Shown piece after piece: positions 22,601-34,072 of a stretch of 64,000 nucleotides of DNA. Each line of letters begins with the position of its first letter. Position 1 is the first letter of the stretch. The notes beneath the pieces were generated by a model. The model saw only the letters and a list, made by a program, of their open reading frames with translations. It made no database searches and was not told where the DNA came from. The position numbers were made by a program, and so were the translations under genes. The stretch covers positions 186,001 to 250,000 of the forward strand of contig JAEVLN010000017.1 in the NCBI GenBank assembly GCA_018350325.1, read 5' to 3'. This stretch comes from Globodera rostochiensis. Lineage: Eukaryota > Nematoda > Chromadorea > Rhabditida > Heteroderidae.

Positions 22601-23006
22601 AATACACCCCTAAAAATCCAACTTTTTTCGAAAATATTCCTTAAGAAAAATGCAATAAAACCCAAAAATGCACCCCTAAAGATTGACTTTTTTTCAAATT
22701 AGCCCCCCCCCCCGAAAAAAGTTTCTGGGTACGCCCTTGCCTTGAACCCCAAAGTAAAGTTTCGGTTCTAACCTGAATGTCTTTGCATTTTACTCGCGTC
22801 GGCAGCCGCTCATCCACCGCCTCCCAACTTCGTCTCGCGCCTTTGCCCAAATCGAATCGGTACCATTTGCCCGTTTGTGCCCCGCTAAACTCGGCCCTCA
22901 CTTCCACAGCGTTCAAATCGTACTCATAAATCATAAGGCATGTGCCATTCCCTTCATCAACATCGACGCAAAGCGCGTAGCGCCTCAATTTTGCGGGCAT
23001 TTCCAT
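19682..23006 (-). CDS. Uncharacterised large protein with Gln-rich C-terminus
   Basis: Multi-exon minus-strand gene. Exon 1 (start 23006) encodes MEMPAKLRRYALCVDVDEGN and ends KCKDIQ. Further exons follow: a Cys-containing piece with SFKFFSPRLESAGKVNVSAE, NFRGPGTAVKPPQWTLDSIE, LDLPPTANLTTPSVMPKEWG, a segment with QPVRMAFNVLAWKSRALRDF, and an exon with FELSFTIDEQTLSSWTGTRT. Then SVASKRYQKCLQQQLNSPEP with QQPIQQQLVQREEQQQQ, and finally a Pro/Gln/Lys-rich tail to the stop at 19682. A GT donor overlaps that stop (AAGAA|GTGAGT), so the gene may continue. Not recognised. The first intron contains a dispersed repeat. Exon borders are approximate. Confidence 0.5.
22490..22745. repeat. Dispersed repeat fragment with GGC-rich palindrome
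   Basis: Lies in an intron of the 19682-23006 gene. It starts with GGCGCGTCTATCGGCATCGCC, related to copies at 12359 and 33350, and continues with repeated AAATGCACCCCTAAA-like oligomers and a C-run ending near a GGGTACGCC terminus. Confidence 0.45.
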
Positions 23007-23185
23007 AAAAAGATGTTGAAAGTTAATTGTTTAAACAAAAGTGCCTTAAAGAAACATTAAAATTTTTCTGGCCAACTCACGTTTTGGATGTTTTTGAGCA
23101 TGTTTTTGAGGCAAAAAAATTCCGAAAAAATTTTAAAATCGAAAAACCTTTAAATTCGGGTCCGGGGTTCGAAAATGCTTAACAT

Positions 23186-23258
23186 TTTTGCTGAGTTGGC
23201 TGTAACATTTTTGCTGGGTTGGCAAAATGTATCGTTGGCAAAACGTAGGACACCGAAA
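23186..23258. repeat. Partial copy of the TTTTGCCACC-array MITE family
   Basis: Three oligomers (TAACATTTTTGCTGGGTTGG, GGCAAAATGTA, GGCAAAACGTAGGACACC) match the right arm of the 9982-10792 element, including its GGACACC end. No left arm is present. Confidence 0.6.
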
Positions 23259-23570
23259 CGAAAGGCTTTTTCAAGTGAAACAAAAATAGGTAATACTGGG
23301 CTTTGGGCCGGTGTTTTTGAAAATTCAAAAAATCAGATTTTGGCTCAAAATAATTCAAAAAACACATAATAATTACACTACGCCCCGAATACCCCTAGAA
23401 TTTTTTGCAAGCCAACAGTATCATTCGACAGCATTTAGATTGTTTAATTTTTGCGGCTAATCATTTAAAGTAGTTTAAAAAAATTGTAACAAGTCCGTAG
23501 CCGAGTTGTCCTACTTGTGGGGACACTTGAAAAGATTGAAATTAGATGTTGCCATCATTAGGGGTGTACA

Positions 23571-23665
23571 TTTAGTCCCGGTTCCGGCGGGACTAAAAAC
23601 CTGGGACCGGGACTTGAAAAAATCGGGAAATCCTGTCCCGGTACCGGTCCCGTGCAACCCTACTC
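23571..23665. repeat. Short MITE-like repeat with TAGGGGTG...CAACCCTA ends
   Basis: The ends TAGGGGTGTAC and GTGCAACCCTA are imperfect inverted repeats, and the interior repeats CCCGGTACCGGTCCC-like oligomers. A related end (CCGGTCCCGTGCAACCCTA) occurs at 10531-10551. Confidence 0.5.
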
Positions 23666-24116
23666 TTATTCCATCTTTGTTCTCTATCTAAACTTCATTT
23701 TCCGCTAAGGTTAGATTGTGAAAGAGAAATAGGAGTCCCAAACAAAACAAGTTCAAAAAAGCACAATTTGGTTTTTGGCTCACAGCTCCGGGGACAAAAA
23801 TATAGCCAGAAGAAAAAAGGCAACATTTTATCGATCATAATGGTAATTATTTTGAGTCGATTGTGCTTTGCTAAATTTAAAAAAAATTTTACCAAAAAAA
23901 GTAAATTGGTGCACCCCACCCCCTAAATACGTTCCTGCCTGGCCGGGATATCAATACCTCTTCTTCGATATTCCTTTTCACCCCCCCCCCCTTCATTAAT
24001 ATACCGTCCGTCACACAGAAACACACGGTTGGTTGACTCCCCTTTTTGTTACTGCCCGGCCAAAATTAATTATCGCCGGGAACGGCAGAGAGCGGAGGGA
24101 GGGGTCACCGATGAAA

Positions 24117-24236
24117 AAGCCTTCCCCGGGGGGGGGAAGGTCTTCCCCTTCCCCTCGGGGGGGGGTCTTCCTCTTCCCCTCGGGGGGGGGGGTCTTCCTC
24201 TTCCCCCGGGGGGGGGGGGGTCTTCTTCCCCGGAGG
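24117..24236. repeat. G/C homopolymer minisatellite
   Basis: About four copies of a 30-bp unit alternating TCTTCCTCTTCCCC with runs of 8-13 G. The rest of 23670-25420 is AT-rich or low-complexity with no gene I can support. Confidence 0.6.
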
Positions 24237-25423
24237 CGGAGTGGTGTCTTCTTCTTCATCTCATCCCGTCTTTTGCTTCCAGCGAGGAGGGACGACGCCA
24301 TTGTCGAGTTGGGCCAAAATAATGGGGGGAAATTCTCTCTCTTTTCCTCTCTCACCGGCCACTTCATTTTGCATAGAGTCGTATTTACCTTTAAGAATAA
24401 ACTGTCGTTAATTGCCAGTAAATTGCTGTTTTTTTTTTTGAAAAATCATAAGGCCGTCTTCGGCTGATATCCCCGCATATTACTTTTCTTTTACAAAATG
24501 TCTGTCGACAGAATTAATCCCCTGCTAAAAACAGAAAAGCATTTGGCCACTTTCATATGCAAGCATTTCCATTCCATTAATTCATTCATATTTAATGTTG
24601 CGGCTAACCGAGATTGGCCGCATTGGAATCCAGCATTGGGTTTTTGGGGGAAAATCCGCGACCGGGATTGGCTACATTCCGTGATCGGGACTGCTAGTTG
24701 TTGTTAGTTAAAATAAAAAATATATTTGTCCCACTTTTTGACATTTTATTAAAAAACCCGGACCGGGAAAAATTCAGAAAAATTTTAAAATGTAAAAAGT
24801 AATATTTAAGCGAATACTTTTGGTGTTCGGTGACGCTATTTTAGGGGTGGGTGTATTTTAGTTTGGGTATCTTAGATAATTTGTACGCAAAAAAATCCAT
24901 CTCCTCAAGTTCAGGCTCTAATTCAAACCTTAATTATGACCCTAATCTTTGCACAACATTTTCAGCAAAATTGAATTTTTCGCTGATTTCCGTTGCCAGG
25001 GACACTTTTGTTATGTCCCCCCCCCCCCCCTATTTCCTCACACACATTACGCCCCCCCGCCCCCAACTCTCACATACTTTTACATACATTGCATATTCCC
25101 CCCCTGCGGGGAGAGTGAAAGGGTCACTGATTCCCCGGATTTCGGGGAGGGGGCAGTGGCTGTGTCCATTTGTTGTAATTGTCCATTTGTTGTCGACAAC
25201 TAATTCAATTGAATATGAAAGCTTCGTCCCTTTAATATTTCATTATTTCCCTTGTAAATTTAGAAAATAAATGAATGTATATCTTCGCCGCTCATTTTCT
25301 CATTTTAAAATGCGCAACAAATCCAATTAAGAAAGTTTCTTCTGATTAATTGTGGGAAAAAATATAATAAATTGCGCCAATGTCGCCGTTATTCCAATGG
25401 CAAATTAAATTTCCAACTTAAAA

Positions 25424-28400
25424 ATGCCATTTTCGCTATTTATTTTTTATTTTTTATACGCTTTTATAATGGACGGTTCGGCCGATAAGGTAAAATTGAA
25501 AAAATTGATTTTAATTCTTTTTATTTTTTAGCAAATTATCTCTGGGGAAAATTGCGATAATTTCGGTGTGTCGGAAATTTTATTCCTTGGAGCAATTGAG
25601 CTTTTTCAAAAAGTGGCCATAAATATTGAGATTAATTCAGGTGATTTATTTAAAATTATTTTTCCTATTTTTGGCTCATTTTTAGAGACAAATTTAACCG
25701 GCCAATGTTTTATTGAAGCAATTTTGGAGTATCGTCAACTTTTGAATCCAATGGATATTTTGCAGTTTAGCCCGACGGGTAATAAATAAATATTTACATT
25801 AATTAATTCTTCTTAAGTAATTGGTCGGAAGGTTTTGAAAATGAAGAAGCGAATTCGCGTGGAATTCGAATGTTGGCATTTTGTGTCGCCCGGTTTATAT
25901 CGCCTTTCTCTGCTGGTAAAGTGATTTGGGGGGGGGGCAATTATTTGCACTTTCGGAACGCTTCTTCACTTTTTAAGCTCAAAATACGACTAATTAAATG
26001 TTTAGTGGTAATTAATGCTTAAACCTCTTTTGATCCAATCGATATGTTACGGTACACCTCGATTCGGCGCGCACGATTCGGCGCGCACGTTTCGGCGCGC
26101 ACGATTCGGCGCGGCACGATTCGGCGCCGACAAGTTCGATTTGTCTTTCCAAAAAAAGTTATAGCTTAAAATCTTAGAAAATTTCTGTTTTTCGTGCCAA
26201 CTTTTAGTTATGGTGCCATAACTTTTTTATTTAAGTCGAATCGCTTAGCTTTAGCTTGATCAAAGGTTCAGCATACTAAGCTTTCGAATGATACCAAGTA
26301 TGTTTGGTTTAGTTGACTTTGAACTAAGTTATAACGAAAAACTTGTCGGCGCCGAATCGTGCCGCGCCGAATTGTGCGCGCCGAAACGTGCGCGCCGAAT
26401 GGTGGTGCTCCGATATGTTATGATATATATTATAATAATTCAAATCATTTTAAAACTTTAGCCCAATTTTATTTCTGCTCCAACCGAATGGGTCCAAATG
26501 ATAGCCCCAAATTCGGCCCTCCAAATTCATCTTCCGGCTGCTGCGGCCATTTTCCCGGCATGCCAAAATGACTTTTCAATCAGTTGGACTTTGCCGACTT
26601 GCGAAAGAATTCGCGGCGAGTCGCTCGATTTTCGCTTGAGATTGTTGGCATCCGTTAGAGAGGAGACCAAACAAATGGAAGAAATGGCCTATTTAGAGGT
26701 AATTAGTAAACCGTCGCTGTTTTATTTATTCAAAGTCTTCAGGAGTTTTTGTTGGTTGAGCCCAATTTCGATGACAAAGTCTTTCAGAAGTTATTTACAG
26801 GACATCAGCCAAATGTTACAATGGATTTTATTCGAATTCCATGCTCAAAAGTCGCTAAAATCAATTAAAATTGAAAAATTACGTATTGGTTTCAGTTTGA
26901 CATCATTCACGAGCAGTTCTGTTTCGAGCTAATCTCCATCTCCAAGCAGTACCAGCAACATCAGCTATGGGACCGAAAGTGTTTGAGGACCGAAGCGATA
27001 ACTGCTCAAACGAATGGTGAGCCTAAATATTTATTTGCTTGATGCTTTTGTTCTACCTCAAATCATTTCATCAAATTTCCCTGCGAATGAGTCCAATCGG
27101 ACGTTCTCTCCATTTTGTTGGTGCCCCTTTTATGGAGATTTAAATGCCTCATCAGCGGGGGTTTGCATTTTCATGGGGCACATAATTACCCCCTAAATAT
27201 GTTCGCCCGTTCTGATGCCGGACACAAAACGAACCTTTGGAGAATCTGCTGAATTTTTTATATTATTCGCTTAAATATGCAAATTCGGCAGGGTATAATT
27301 AAATCAATTTCTCACCATAAAAGGGTGAAAGTAACGAGTGCTGGGAGCTTTTGAGGGAAAAACTTGGGGGCGGGCCGGAATTGAACCGGCGTCTCTGGTT
27401 GACCGGACCAGTGTTCTAACCGACTGAACTACCGACCGCTTTCTCGTTCTTATGAGATCATCCTTCTCCTCTAATGATCCCATTGCCCTCATTGTGAAGT
27501 TCTCCTCTCTTCACTATGTCAAGGGTATTAGCCGGTATCCGATGGGAAAATGAAAATGATATGCATTTGGGAGAGGGGGGGGAGGAGATTTGGGAAGGGG
27601 GGGGGGGAGGGAGAGGGGGGGGAGGAGATTTGGGAGAGGGGGGGGAGGGGGGGAGGAGATTTGGGAAAGGAGGGGTGGGGGTGGGAGAGGGGGGGGGAGA
27701 TTTGGGGAAAGGGGGGGGGGGAGGGGGGGGGAAGATTTGGGAAAAGGGGGGGGGAGGGGGGGGAAGATTTGGGAAAAGGGGGGGGGAGGGGGGGGGGAAG
27801 ATTTGGGAGAGGGGAGGGGGGGATTTGGGAGAGGGGGGAAGATTTGGGAAAAGGGGGGGGAGGGGGGGGGAAGATTTGGGAAAAGGGGGGGGAGGGGGGG
27901 GAAGATTTGGGAAAAGGGGGGGGGGAGGGGGGGGAAGATTTGGGAGAGGGGAGGGGGGGATTTGGGAGAGGGGGGAAGATTTGGGAAAGGAGGGGGGGGT
28001 GGGAGAGGGGGGGGGGAGATTTGGGAAAAGGGGGGGGGGAGGGGGGGAGGAGATTTGGGAAAGGAGGGGTGGGGGTGGGAGAGGGGGGGGAGATTTGGGG
28101 AAAGGGGGGGGGAGGGGGGGGGAAGATTTGGGAAAAGGGGGGGGAGGGGGGGGGGAAGATTTGGGAAAAGGGGGGGGAGGGGGGGGGAAGATTTGGGAAA
28201 AGGGGGGGGAGGGGGGGGAAGATTTGGGAAAAGGGGGGGGAGGGGGGGGGGAAGATTTGGGAAAAGGGGGGGGAGGGGGGGGGAAGATTTGGGAAAAGGG
28301 GAGGGGAGATTAGACGGAGGAGACGAAATTTGAGTTGGAGGAGGGGACTGAGAAGGACAAACAGCCGAAAACAAAGAAACAATCGAAGAAATACGCAAAA

Positions 28401-30509
28401 TTGCAGAACATTGGGAATGGAGTGAATGGTCCAAATGGACAAAATGTTCTTGTCGGCGAGGCGAAAAAAACGGCACCCGAAAAAGGATGAGGTAATTAAA
28501 TTAGGCTTAAAATAACAATAATTAGATAAATACAATTAATAGGCTTTGTGGTCGTAGCAACGAAAAGCCGATGGATCGGACAACGATCGGAAGCGTGAGG
28601 ACGCCAAAGGCAAATGCATTCTTCGGAAGTGGCGGGTGCCGGGGGGGACATATTCTGCAGAGGGAACAATGCGAAGAAAGAAGTTGCGCAAACGGTGGGA
28701 GATTAAACATTCCAACAGCTTAATTTTGTGCCAGAATCAACCAAAATGACGTCATCGTTCCGTGCCGTTTCCAAATTGCCTTCCGCCAAACACCGGCAGA
28801 ATTTCTTAGCTAACAGCACCGTCCATTGTATTTGCGGCTGCCAACTTTCAGAACAGCCTCAAGCAATGTTTTTTGCTGCGTTATGCCCTGGCAAAAGAAT
28901 GCAAAAATGGACTTTGAGTGGGTCAACAGCAAAAAATGAATGCCAAATTTGGTGGAAACAAATTTTAGAGTTTGGAAGACCATTCAAAGCGCAAATAATT
29001 TTGTCAGCCATATTGGAAGATGATCTTCTTATATTTGAAGTTATTCGGGACAATGTTGAAGGAAAGGTCCAAACACTGATCATTTTGAAGAATCCAATTA
29101 TTTTTAGGAAACAATTTGGAGCTCAAATAACCCGCACGACGTGTCAGAAAATGTAATTATTGAAGGGATTTTCGAAAAAGCGGCAATTTTCGAGCTCAAA
29201 AGCACGAGCGATGTTGCTGTTGATGAACTCTTTGGGTTGGGAATGTATCGGAAGCAAAAAAAGCGAAGGGATTTCGGAGTTTTGGTGGAATATAAATTTA
29301 TTGGTTTTGAAGGTGACATTATTCTTAAAGTTAATTTTGTTAAATTTAAAATTGATTAAGACACGTCGACAAAAAATTTCTTTGCTGAATTTTTGCCCAT
29401 TGGCGGAAACATTTCGATAGTGAGAAAAATTTGTTACGAAGAACAATATTTTACGCAATGTTCATTATTTTTGGGTAAATTTATAAATAATAATTATAAT
29501 ATTTAATCACAACGCCAAAATTAAAAGAATATTCAGGCATTTGTTCTTTGCTGCTTCTTCTGCTGGCCGTTTTTATGCCTCCGATTGCCTTTGTATGCGT
29601 TGCTAAAAGGTTAGAAATTAATTCAATTAATTAATAATAAATTAAATAGTAAATGCCAATAATTTTCGGCACACAAAGAAGAGGCTGGCTCAACAATTTC
29701 GGCAGATTTATTATGTTAGGGCCGACGCTAATCAAAATAATTTGAACGCATTGTCTGTGTCGACGCATTGCCATAAACAGTGAGAGGACATTTTAAATTT
29801 GTTTGCCATATTTAAAATATTTAAATAGAATTGGTAGCGAATTGGGCCGTTCGGATGGGACGGACAGCACTAAACTGAGCAGTTGCATGGTGATCTCTGC
29901 AAAAAGGAGAAGCCCAATGATCGGAACGCACCAACTGATCAGAAATGGCGTTGTTGTGGTTGAGCAGCGCTCAATTGGCATTCAGGTGAGTGAGTGATAA
30001 GAGCAAAATGAGGGCTTTTTAATGCGTAAACAAACGTTTAAATTTGAACAGCTTTCCCATCATTCCACCCCCCGCTGCGTGTCGCGACAATTGCGTCCCC
30101 AGCGGCGACGGTCCTTATCGAATTGGAACGGCCTTCAAACGTCTGATCGATCCACCGGCTCCATCGAATCGGTGACCATTGGAGACAATTCGAATTTGGT
30201 GGAGGATTATTGGAACGAAGACGACGACTTCGGCGCAGAACAGCTCCAACTTGGCGGAAAAAGAGCGGCCAACGACTCGGACGAGTAAGCGAATCGCCGG
30301 AACTTTTTATCGGTTTAGGCTTACTCTTTAGGGGGGGGGGACTGAAATAATCATCCAGCAGGATGTTTAAAGGCGTCGTAACCTCTTCCAGATTGGTCTC
30401 CGACATTGACATTGACGAAATTGTTCGGCGTGAAACCAGCAGTTGTTGTAATAGGAACTCAAATGTTATAAAACTTGTGCACCAAAAAGACGCCTCGACT
30501 CAATTTTGA
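25424..30509 (+). CDS. Single-pass membrane protein with thrombospondin type-1 repeat
   Basis: The start at 25424 encodes a hydrophobic signal ([15 protein letters not shown]). About fourteen exons join in phase. Ectodomain pieces include [60 protein letters not shown] and [24 protein letters not shown]1 domain follows: [20 protein letters not shown], then RKRMR/LCGRSN and [19 protein letters not shown] membrane segment [20 protein letters not shown] precedes [14 protein letters not shown] and a cytoplasmic tail of roughly 190 residues with acidic clusters ([22 protein letters not shown]). Introns hold a MITE, a tRNA-like sequence and a G-rich array. TSP1 receptors in nematodes act in guidance, migration and adhesion; the exact family is not recognised. 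Confidence 0.75.
26050..26410. mobile_element. MITE with TTCGGCGCGCAC-array termini and 10-bp TSD
   Basis: The direct repeat CGATATGTTA flanks it at 26040-26049 and 26411-26420. The left arm has four or five copies of GATTCGGCGCGCAC; the right arm is the same array inverted. The interior is AT-rich and non-coding. It sits in an intron of the TSP1 gene. Confidence 0.8.
27366..27439 (-). tRNA. tRNA-like sequence (possible pseudogene, anticodon position GGT)
   Basis: On the minus strand a cloverleaf can be drawn. The D stem is GTTC/GAAC, the anticodon stem CTGGT/ACCAG with loop CCGGTCA, and the T stem GCCGG/CCGGC with loop TTCAATT. The acceptor stem has only about five of seven pairs, and position 33 is C instead of the near-universal U. 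It lies antisense inside a TSP1-gene intron. A decayed tRNA or a tRNA-derived SINE head is as likely as a working tRNA. Confidence 0.45.
27563..28310 (+). repeat. G-rich tandem array (intronic minisatellite)
   Basis: About 25 units of GGAAGATTTGGGAAAAGGGG followed by GGGGAGGGGG variants, purine-only on the plus strand. It lies between TSP1-gene exons ending at 27015 and starting near 28366. Every plus frame is open because the sequence lacks T-A stops, so the long Gly-rich frames here are not genes. Confidence 0.9.
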
Positions 30510-30841
30510 TGTGAAATTTTATGCATTTTACGAAAAGCAATAAACTTTTCAATTTGTTTGGTGTTTTAAGGGAATTTTATGCATTCTTTAGATAAAAATA
30601 TTAAATCAATGATAAAATTCCAATTCTGCCTCATTAAGCATAAGCCTAAAAAATTGGCTAATCGAATCAATCAATGAGCAAAAACAATCGGCCGCCGTTC
30701 CCATCATTTTTATTTATTTGTGCATCCGCTTTTGCCCTTTTTGTAAAGCTCTGTCATTGTGCTACGCATTTGCTTTTTATAATATTTTTGCTCAACAAAT
30801 TTTTTTATTCCATTTTTGTAACGAATAATTTGAAAATAATA

Positions 30842-32524
30842 ATGAAGCGTCAAAGGCGTGCCATTTTCCGCCATTTTTCAATTCAATTTGTCCTCGCCTT
30901 TGTTCTGATGCCGCTTTTTGCCCAAAGTCAGAGGCTCCCCGCCAATTACCGGCAACAACCGACAAATCCGTCCTCTGCTGTTGGAAGTTGTCAGAACGGG
31001 GGTCAATTTACGGTATTTTATATTTGGTCGTTTTATATTTGTTACTGTCCTTAAATGAACGAAGGGCGCTTACTGTAGTGGAGAACGCCCCAATGAGTGC
31101 GGGGTACTGTACCAGCGACAATGGACGGCCATTTGTATTTCGGGCCGTTGCTGCACAAACCCTACGAAATATGTGGACGACGGATGGTAAATGGCTGTAA
31201 ATTCATTTATTTTTTTACGTTTTTTTCCTCCCCGAAAGGAATAGGAACAACAACGGCGGTTTTGAGCGTGGGCGTTCCGTTTGTGCCCGCTACGGGGGCC
31301 GATATTCGCGCACGGTTTGCAAGCAGGCTTCCAACTGCGGTCCCTACGACTATTCCGCCTGCATCAGTGGCTATTGCTGCTATTTGCGTAATGACGGCAC
31401 AAAATGGAAAGATTCAAACAATAAAAGACGCCAAAACCAATGGGAGGACACGGCGTATGACGAGGACGGACCCTTTGACACCCGCCGGAGGCACGACGGA
31501 GGCACAATTTAAACAAATTTCGAATTTAACAGCAAAAATAAATTCTAATTTTTAGCCCATCGCCCAAACGGAATTGCCAGCCTTTGTTATCGCGACCTTC
31601 GCTTTCCCCGGTTTATGGGTCACTTTTGTACCAACAACCGTAAATGTCCGCCGGCATTTGATCAGAGCACGAGCAAACCAATTCCGATCCGGATTCGATG
31701 CATTGAGGGGACTTGTTGTGGAGAGAGTGTGTGGGCGCCGGATGGAAGAGATCGAGGACGAGAGATGAGGTCAGATGATCGAACCGGACGAGCTCCGATT
31801 GGGAACAACGAGTTGATCCCGAACAGACTCAGTGAAGGTTAACACAAAATAATTATTTTAAAATAATATTATGTAACTATTTAATCAGCATTTTGCTACG
31901 AGGGAAGTCGAACAGATCGCCAATGCCTGTCAAAAGTCGACTGTCGCAATGAAGAAAGTTGTGTGAACCAATTGTGCTGTCCACGGGGCTCTGACGAAAT
32001 GAATTGTCCGTTTTTCTTTTACATTTTATCATTTTACATAATTTGCACACGTATAGATTCTTGCGGAGGGCTGGCGAGCAATGGCAGTTGCGGGCCAAAT
32101 GGCCAATGCGTCGTGGGACGGAAACGTCTCCAATGTGTGTCTTCGGGGGTTTGTTGCGAATGCCCCGCGGGGCAGCCCCAACCGGGGGTCAGCGACTGCT
32201 CTTCCACACAGGTGGGAAATTTTTGTTGAGAAAAAAAATCCGTCAAAGCAATGCCATGACGGCTATTTCTGCCACAACACCGGCTTTTGCTGTCCTCAAT
32301 GTGCCGCCGGAGGGCAAATGCCCTTTGGCAGTTGCAACAAGGGCCGTTGCGCGCAAAACTTCGTTTGGTATGGCCCCGAGAAAGCTTTTCGTATTTATAT
32401 TTTATTCAGCCGACCTGGGAACATTTGTTGTGAAGATCGCTTTGGAGAATTGGCCATTGGGACAGAAGAAAGCAACGAAAATCGGAGGAAACGCCAGCGA
32501 ACCGTCGGAGGAAGAAATTTTTGA
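30842..32524 (+). CDS. Secreted cysteine-rich multi-module protein (EB-module-like)
   Basis: Signal peptide in MKRQRRAIFRHFSIQFVLAF followed by VLMPLFAQS. Exons join in phase to give repeated small Cys modules, each with a G-x-CC or similar knot: SCQNGG, CISGRCCTN, CISGYCCY, CIEGTCCGE, CVNQLCCPRGSDEMNC, CVSSGVCCECPAG, FCHNTGFCCPQC and NICCEDRFGE. The protein ends RRKRQRTVGGRNF. One intron (about 31494-31553) begins GC (GGAG|GCACAA), the only choice that keeps frame. The modules resemble nematode EB/Cys-rich repeats. Role unknown; probably cuticular, defensive or secreted. An upstream Met at 30674 gives a second hydrophobic stretch, but 30842 fits a signal peptide best. Confidence 0.7.
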
Positions 32525-32776
32525 AAATAAAACAATTTCACAAATTAAATATCTTTTTTTATGTATCTTACTAACTAAAACTGAGAAGCCTGATAGATGA
32601 AACCAAAAGTTATGGACAATAAACCCATCACTCTTATTTCAACCCCACCAACATTTCCCTCACGGCACTTTTTATTCTTTGAGGATAAAAGAATAGCGAA
32701 TAAATTCGTTTCCCCCGTCCCTTCCCCTTTTGATTCATTCTTCGTCGTCCGTCTGTCTGATCGATCGGCTGGCTAA

Positions 32777-32866
32777 TCATCCGTACCAGCTGTAGAAAGC
32801 CCCGTCCACCCAAAGGCGCTTTTTGCGTAAGTTGCGCGGCTTCACCGCGCTTCTCATTTCTTTCAT
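32777..32866 (-). other. Short frame with KKR site and terminal Gly (neuropeptide-like, speculative)
   Basis: A 29-codon frame: start MKEMRSAVKPRNLRKKR, end WYG then stop. A dibasic site followed by about twelve residues and a C-terminal glycine is the layout of an amidated peptide. It has no signal peptide of its own, and a CAG/TAG-type acceptor (GAGATTAG) lies just upstream, so it may be a last exon whose upstream part was displaced by the adjacent hAT-like insertion. Confidence 0.25.
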
Positions 32867-32937
32867 TTTGTCTTCGGCACACTAATCTCCCAATTGGACA
32901 AATTGGGAGAAATGCAATCAAAATAGTGGGAATTAAT

Positions 32938-33846
32938 CAGGCATGCTCACGGTTACCAATTTTCTTAACCGTAACCGCCCGTCCTCAAACACTCATAACC
33001 GTTAACCGCCCGTAACCGCGGGGCTCTAAAATTCCATAACCGTTAATCGACCGCGGTTATCCGCGGTTAACCGCATTATTTAAAAATCAATAAAGTTTTC
33101 CAGATTTCGAAAAATTAAAAGTAATTTTTCAGGTCGTGATGTGGCGTCTTTCTAAAATTAATCAAAATTGATGTGTATTGAACTTAATAAGTGATTTTTA
33201 TCAGATTTTGTCAATGAATAAAATTTTAAATTTTCTTTCTAACACTTTCATGATTAAAATCTAACAAAGCGCGCCCGATCAGAGAATTTTTTTTTCTGTT
33301 TTTGCGCATTAGTTGCCTAAAATATTTTCAAGAAAGGGGGTGGGGGTTCGGCGGTGCCGATAGGCGCCGCCGAGGAAAAAAAAATCAAATATTTAACTCC
33401 TTATGCTGAGTAAAAGCGTCCGAATTTTAGGTAATTGAGTACTAAAATGAACTAATTATGTATGTAAATACTTAGTTAATTTTTTATAGCTAAATTTTTT
33501 GCAAAAAATTGTAAGAAAACTAAAAAGGAGGGATATTAAAATATAAATAAAAAAACGAATAGCGGAAGGGGCTAGAACCTAGACCAAATAAAATCAGCGT
33601 GAAATGTGAATAAAAAGTCAAAGAAATTATAAAGACAAATCGTTCAACCCTCAGCAATCAATAAAACAACGGATGCTACGGTTAACCGCGGTTTTAGTGG
33701 TCATAACCGTTAACCGACCGTAACCGCCCGGCCTCAAAATCTCATAACCGTTAACCGCCCGTAACCGCGACCTTTTAAAATTCCATAACCGTTAACCGCG
33801 GTTAGCCGCGGGTATCCGCGATTACGGGTAACCGTGAGCATGCCTG
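32938..33846. mobile_element. hAT-type MITE with 8-bp TSD
   Basis: The terminal inverted repeats CAGGCATGCTCACGGTTACC are exact at both ends. The 8-bp target duplication GAATTAAT lies at 32930-32937 and 33847-33854. Both arms are filled with AACCGTTAACCGCGG-type oligomers. The 8-bp duplication and CAGG ends are diagnostic of hAT superfamily elements. No transposase. It contains a copy of the dispersed GGCGGTGCCGATAGGCGCC motif at about 33352. Confidence 0.9.
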
Positions 33847-34072
33847 GAATTAATTATGAACGCCAAAATGAAGTTTAATTTGAGAATGAACGATTTTAGT
33901 CAAAGTCCCCTTCAAATTGCCTATAAATCTGGAGTGTCAAAACGCCGGAAAGCCAACGCGGACAGCTTTGTATACAAATTGTTAGCATTTGCAAACTCAA
34001 ATTGTTTGAGAAGATTCAATTTCAATAAACTCGGATAGATTCGCGCATTTTCACAAATTGCCTCAATATTCT

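Noticed and set aside
27514..28535. Long Pro/Ser-rich and Gly-rich open frames on both strands
   Set aside because: They come from a purine-only G-rich minisatellite that cannot contain stop codons; no start context, no domain, and it lies in an intron of the TSP1 gene.
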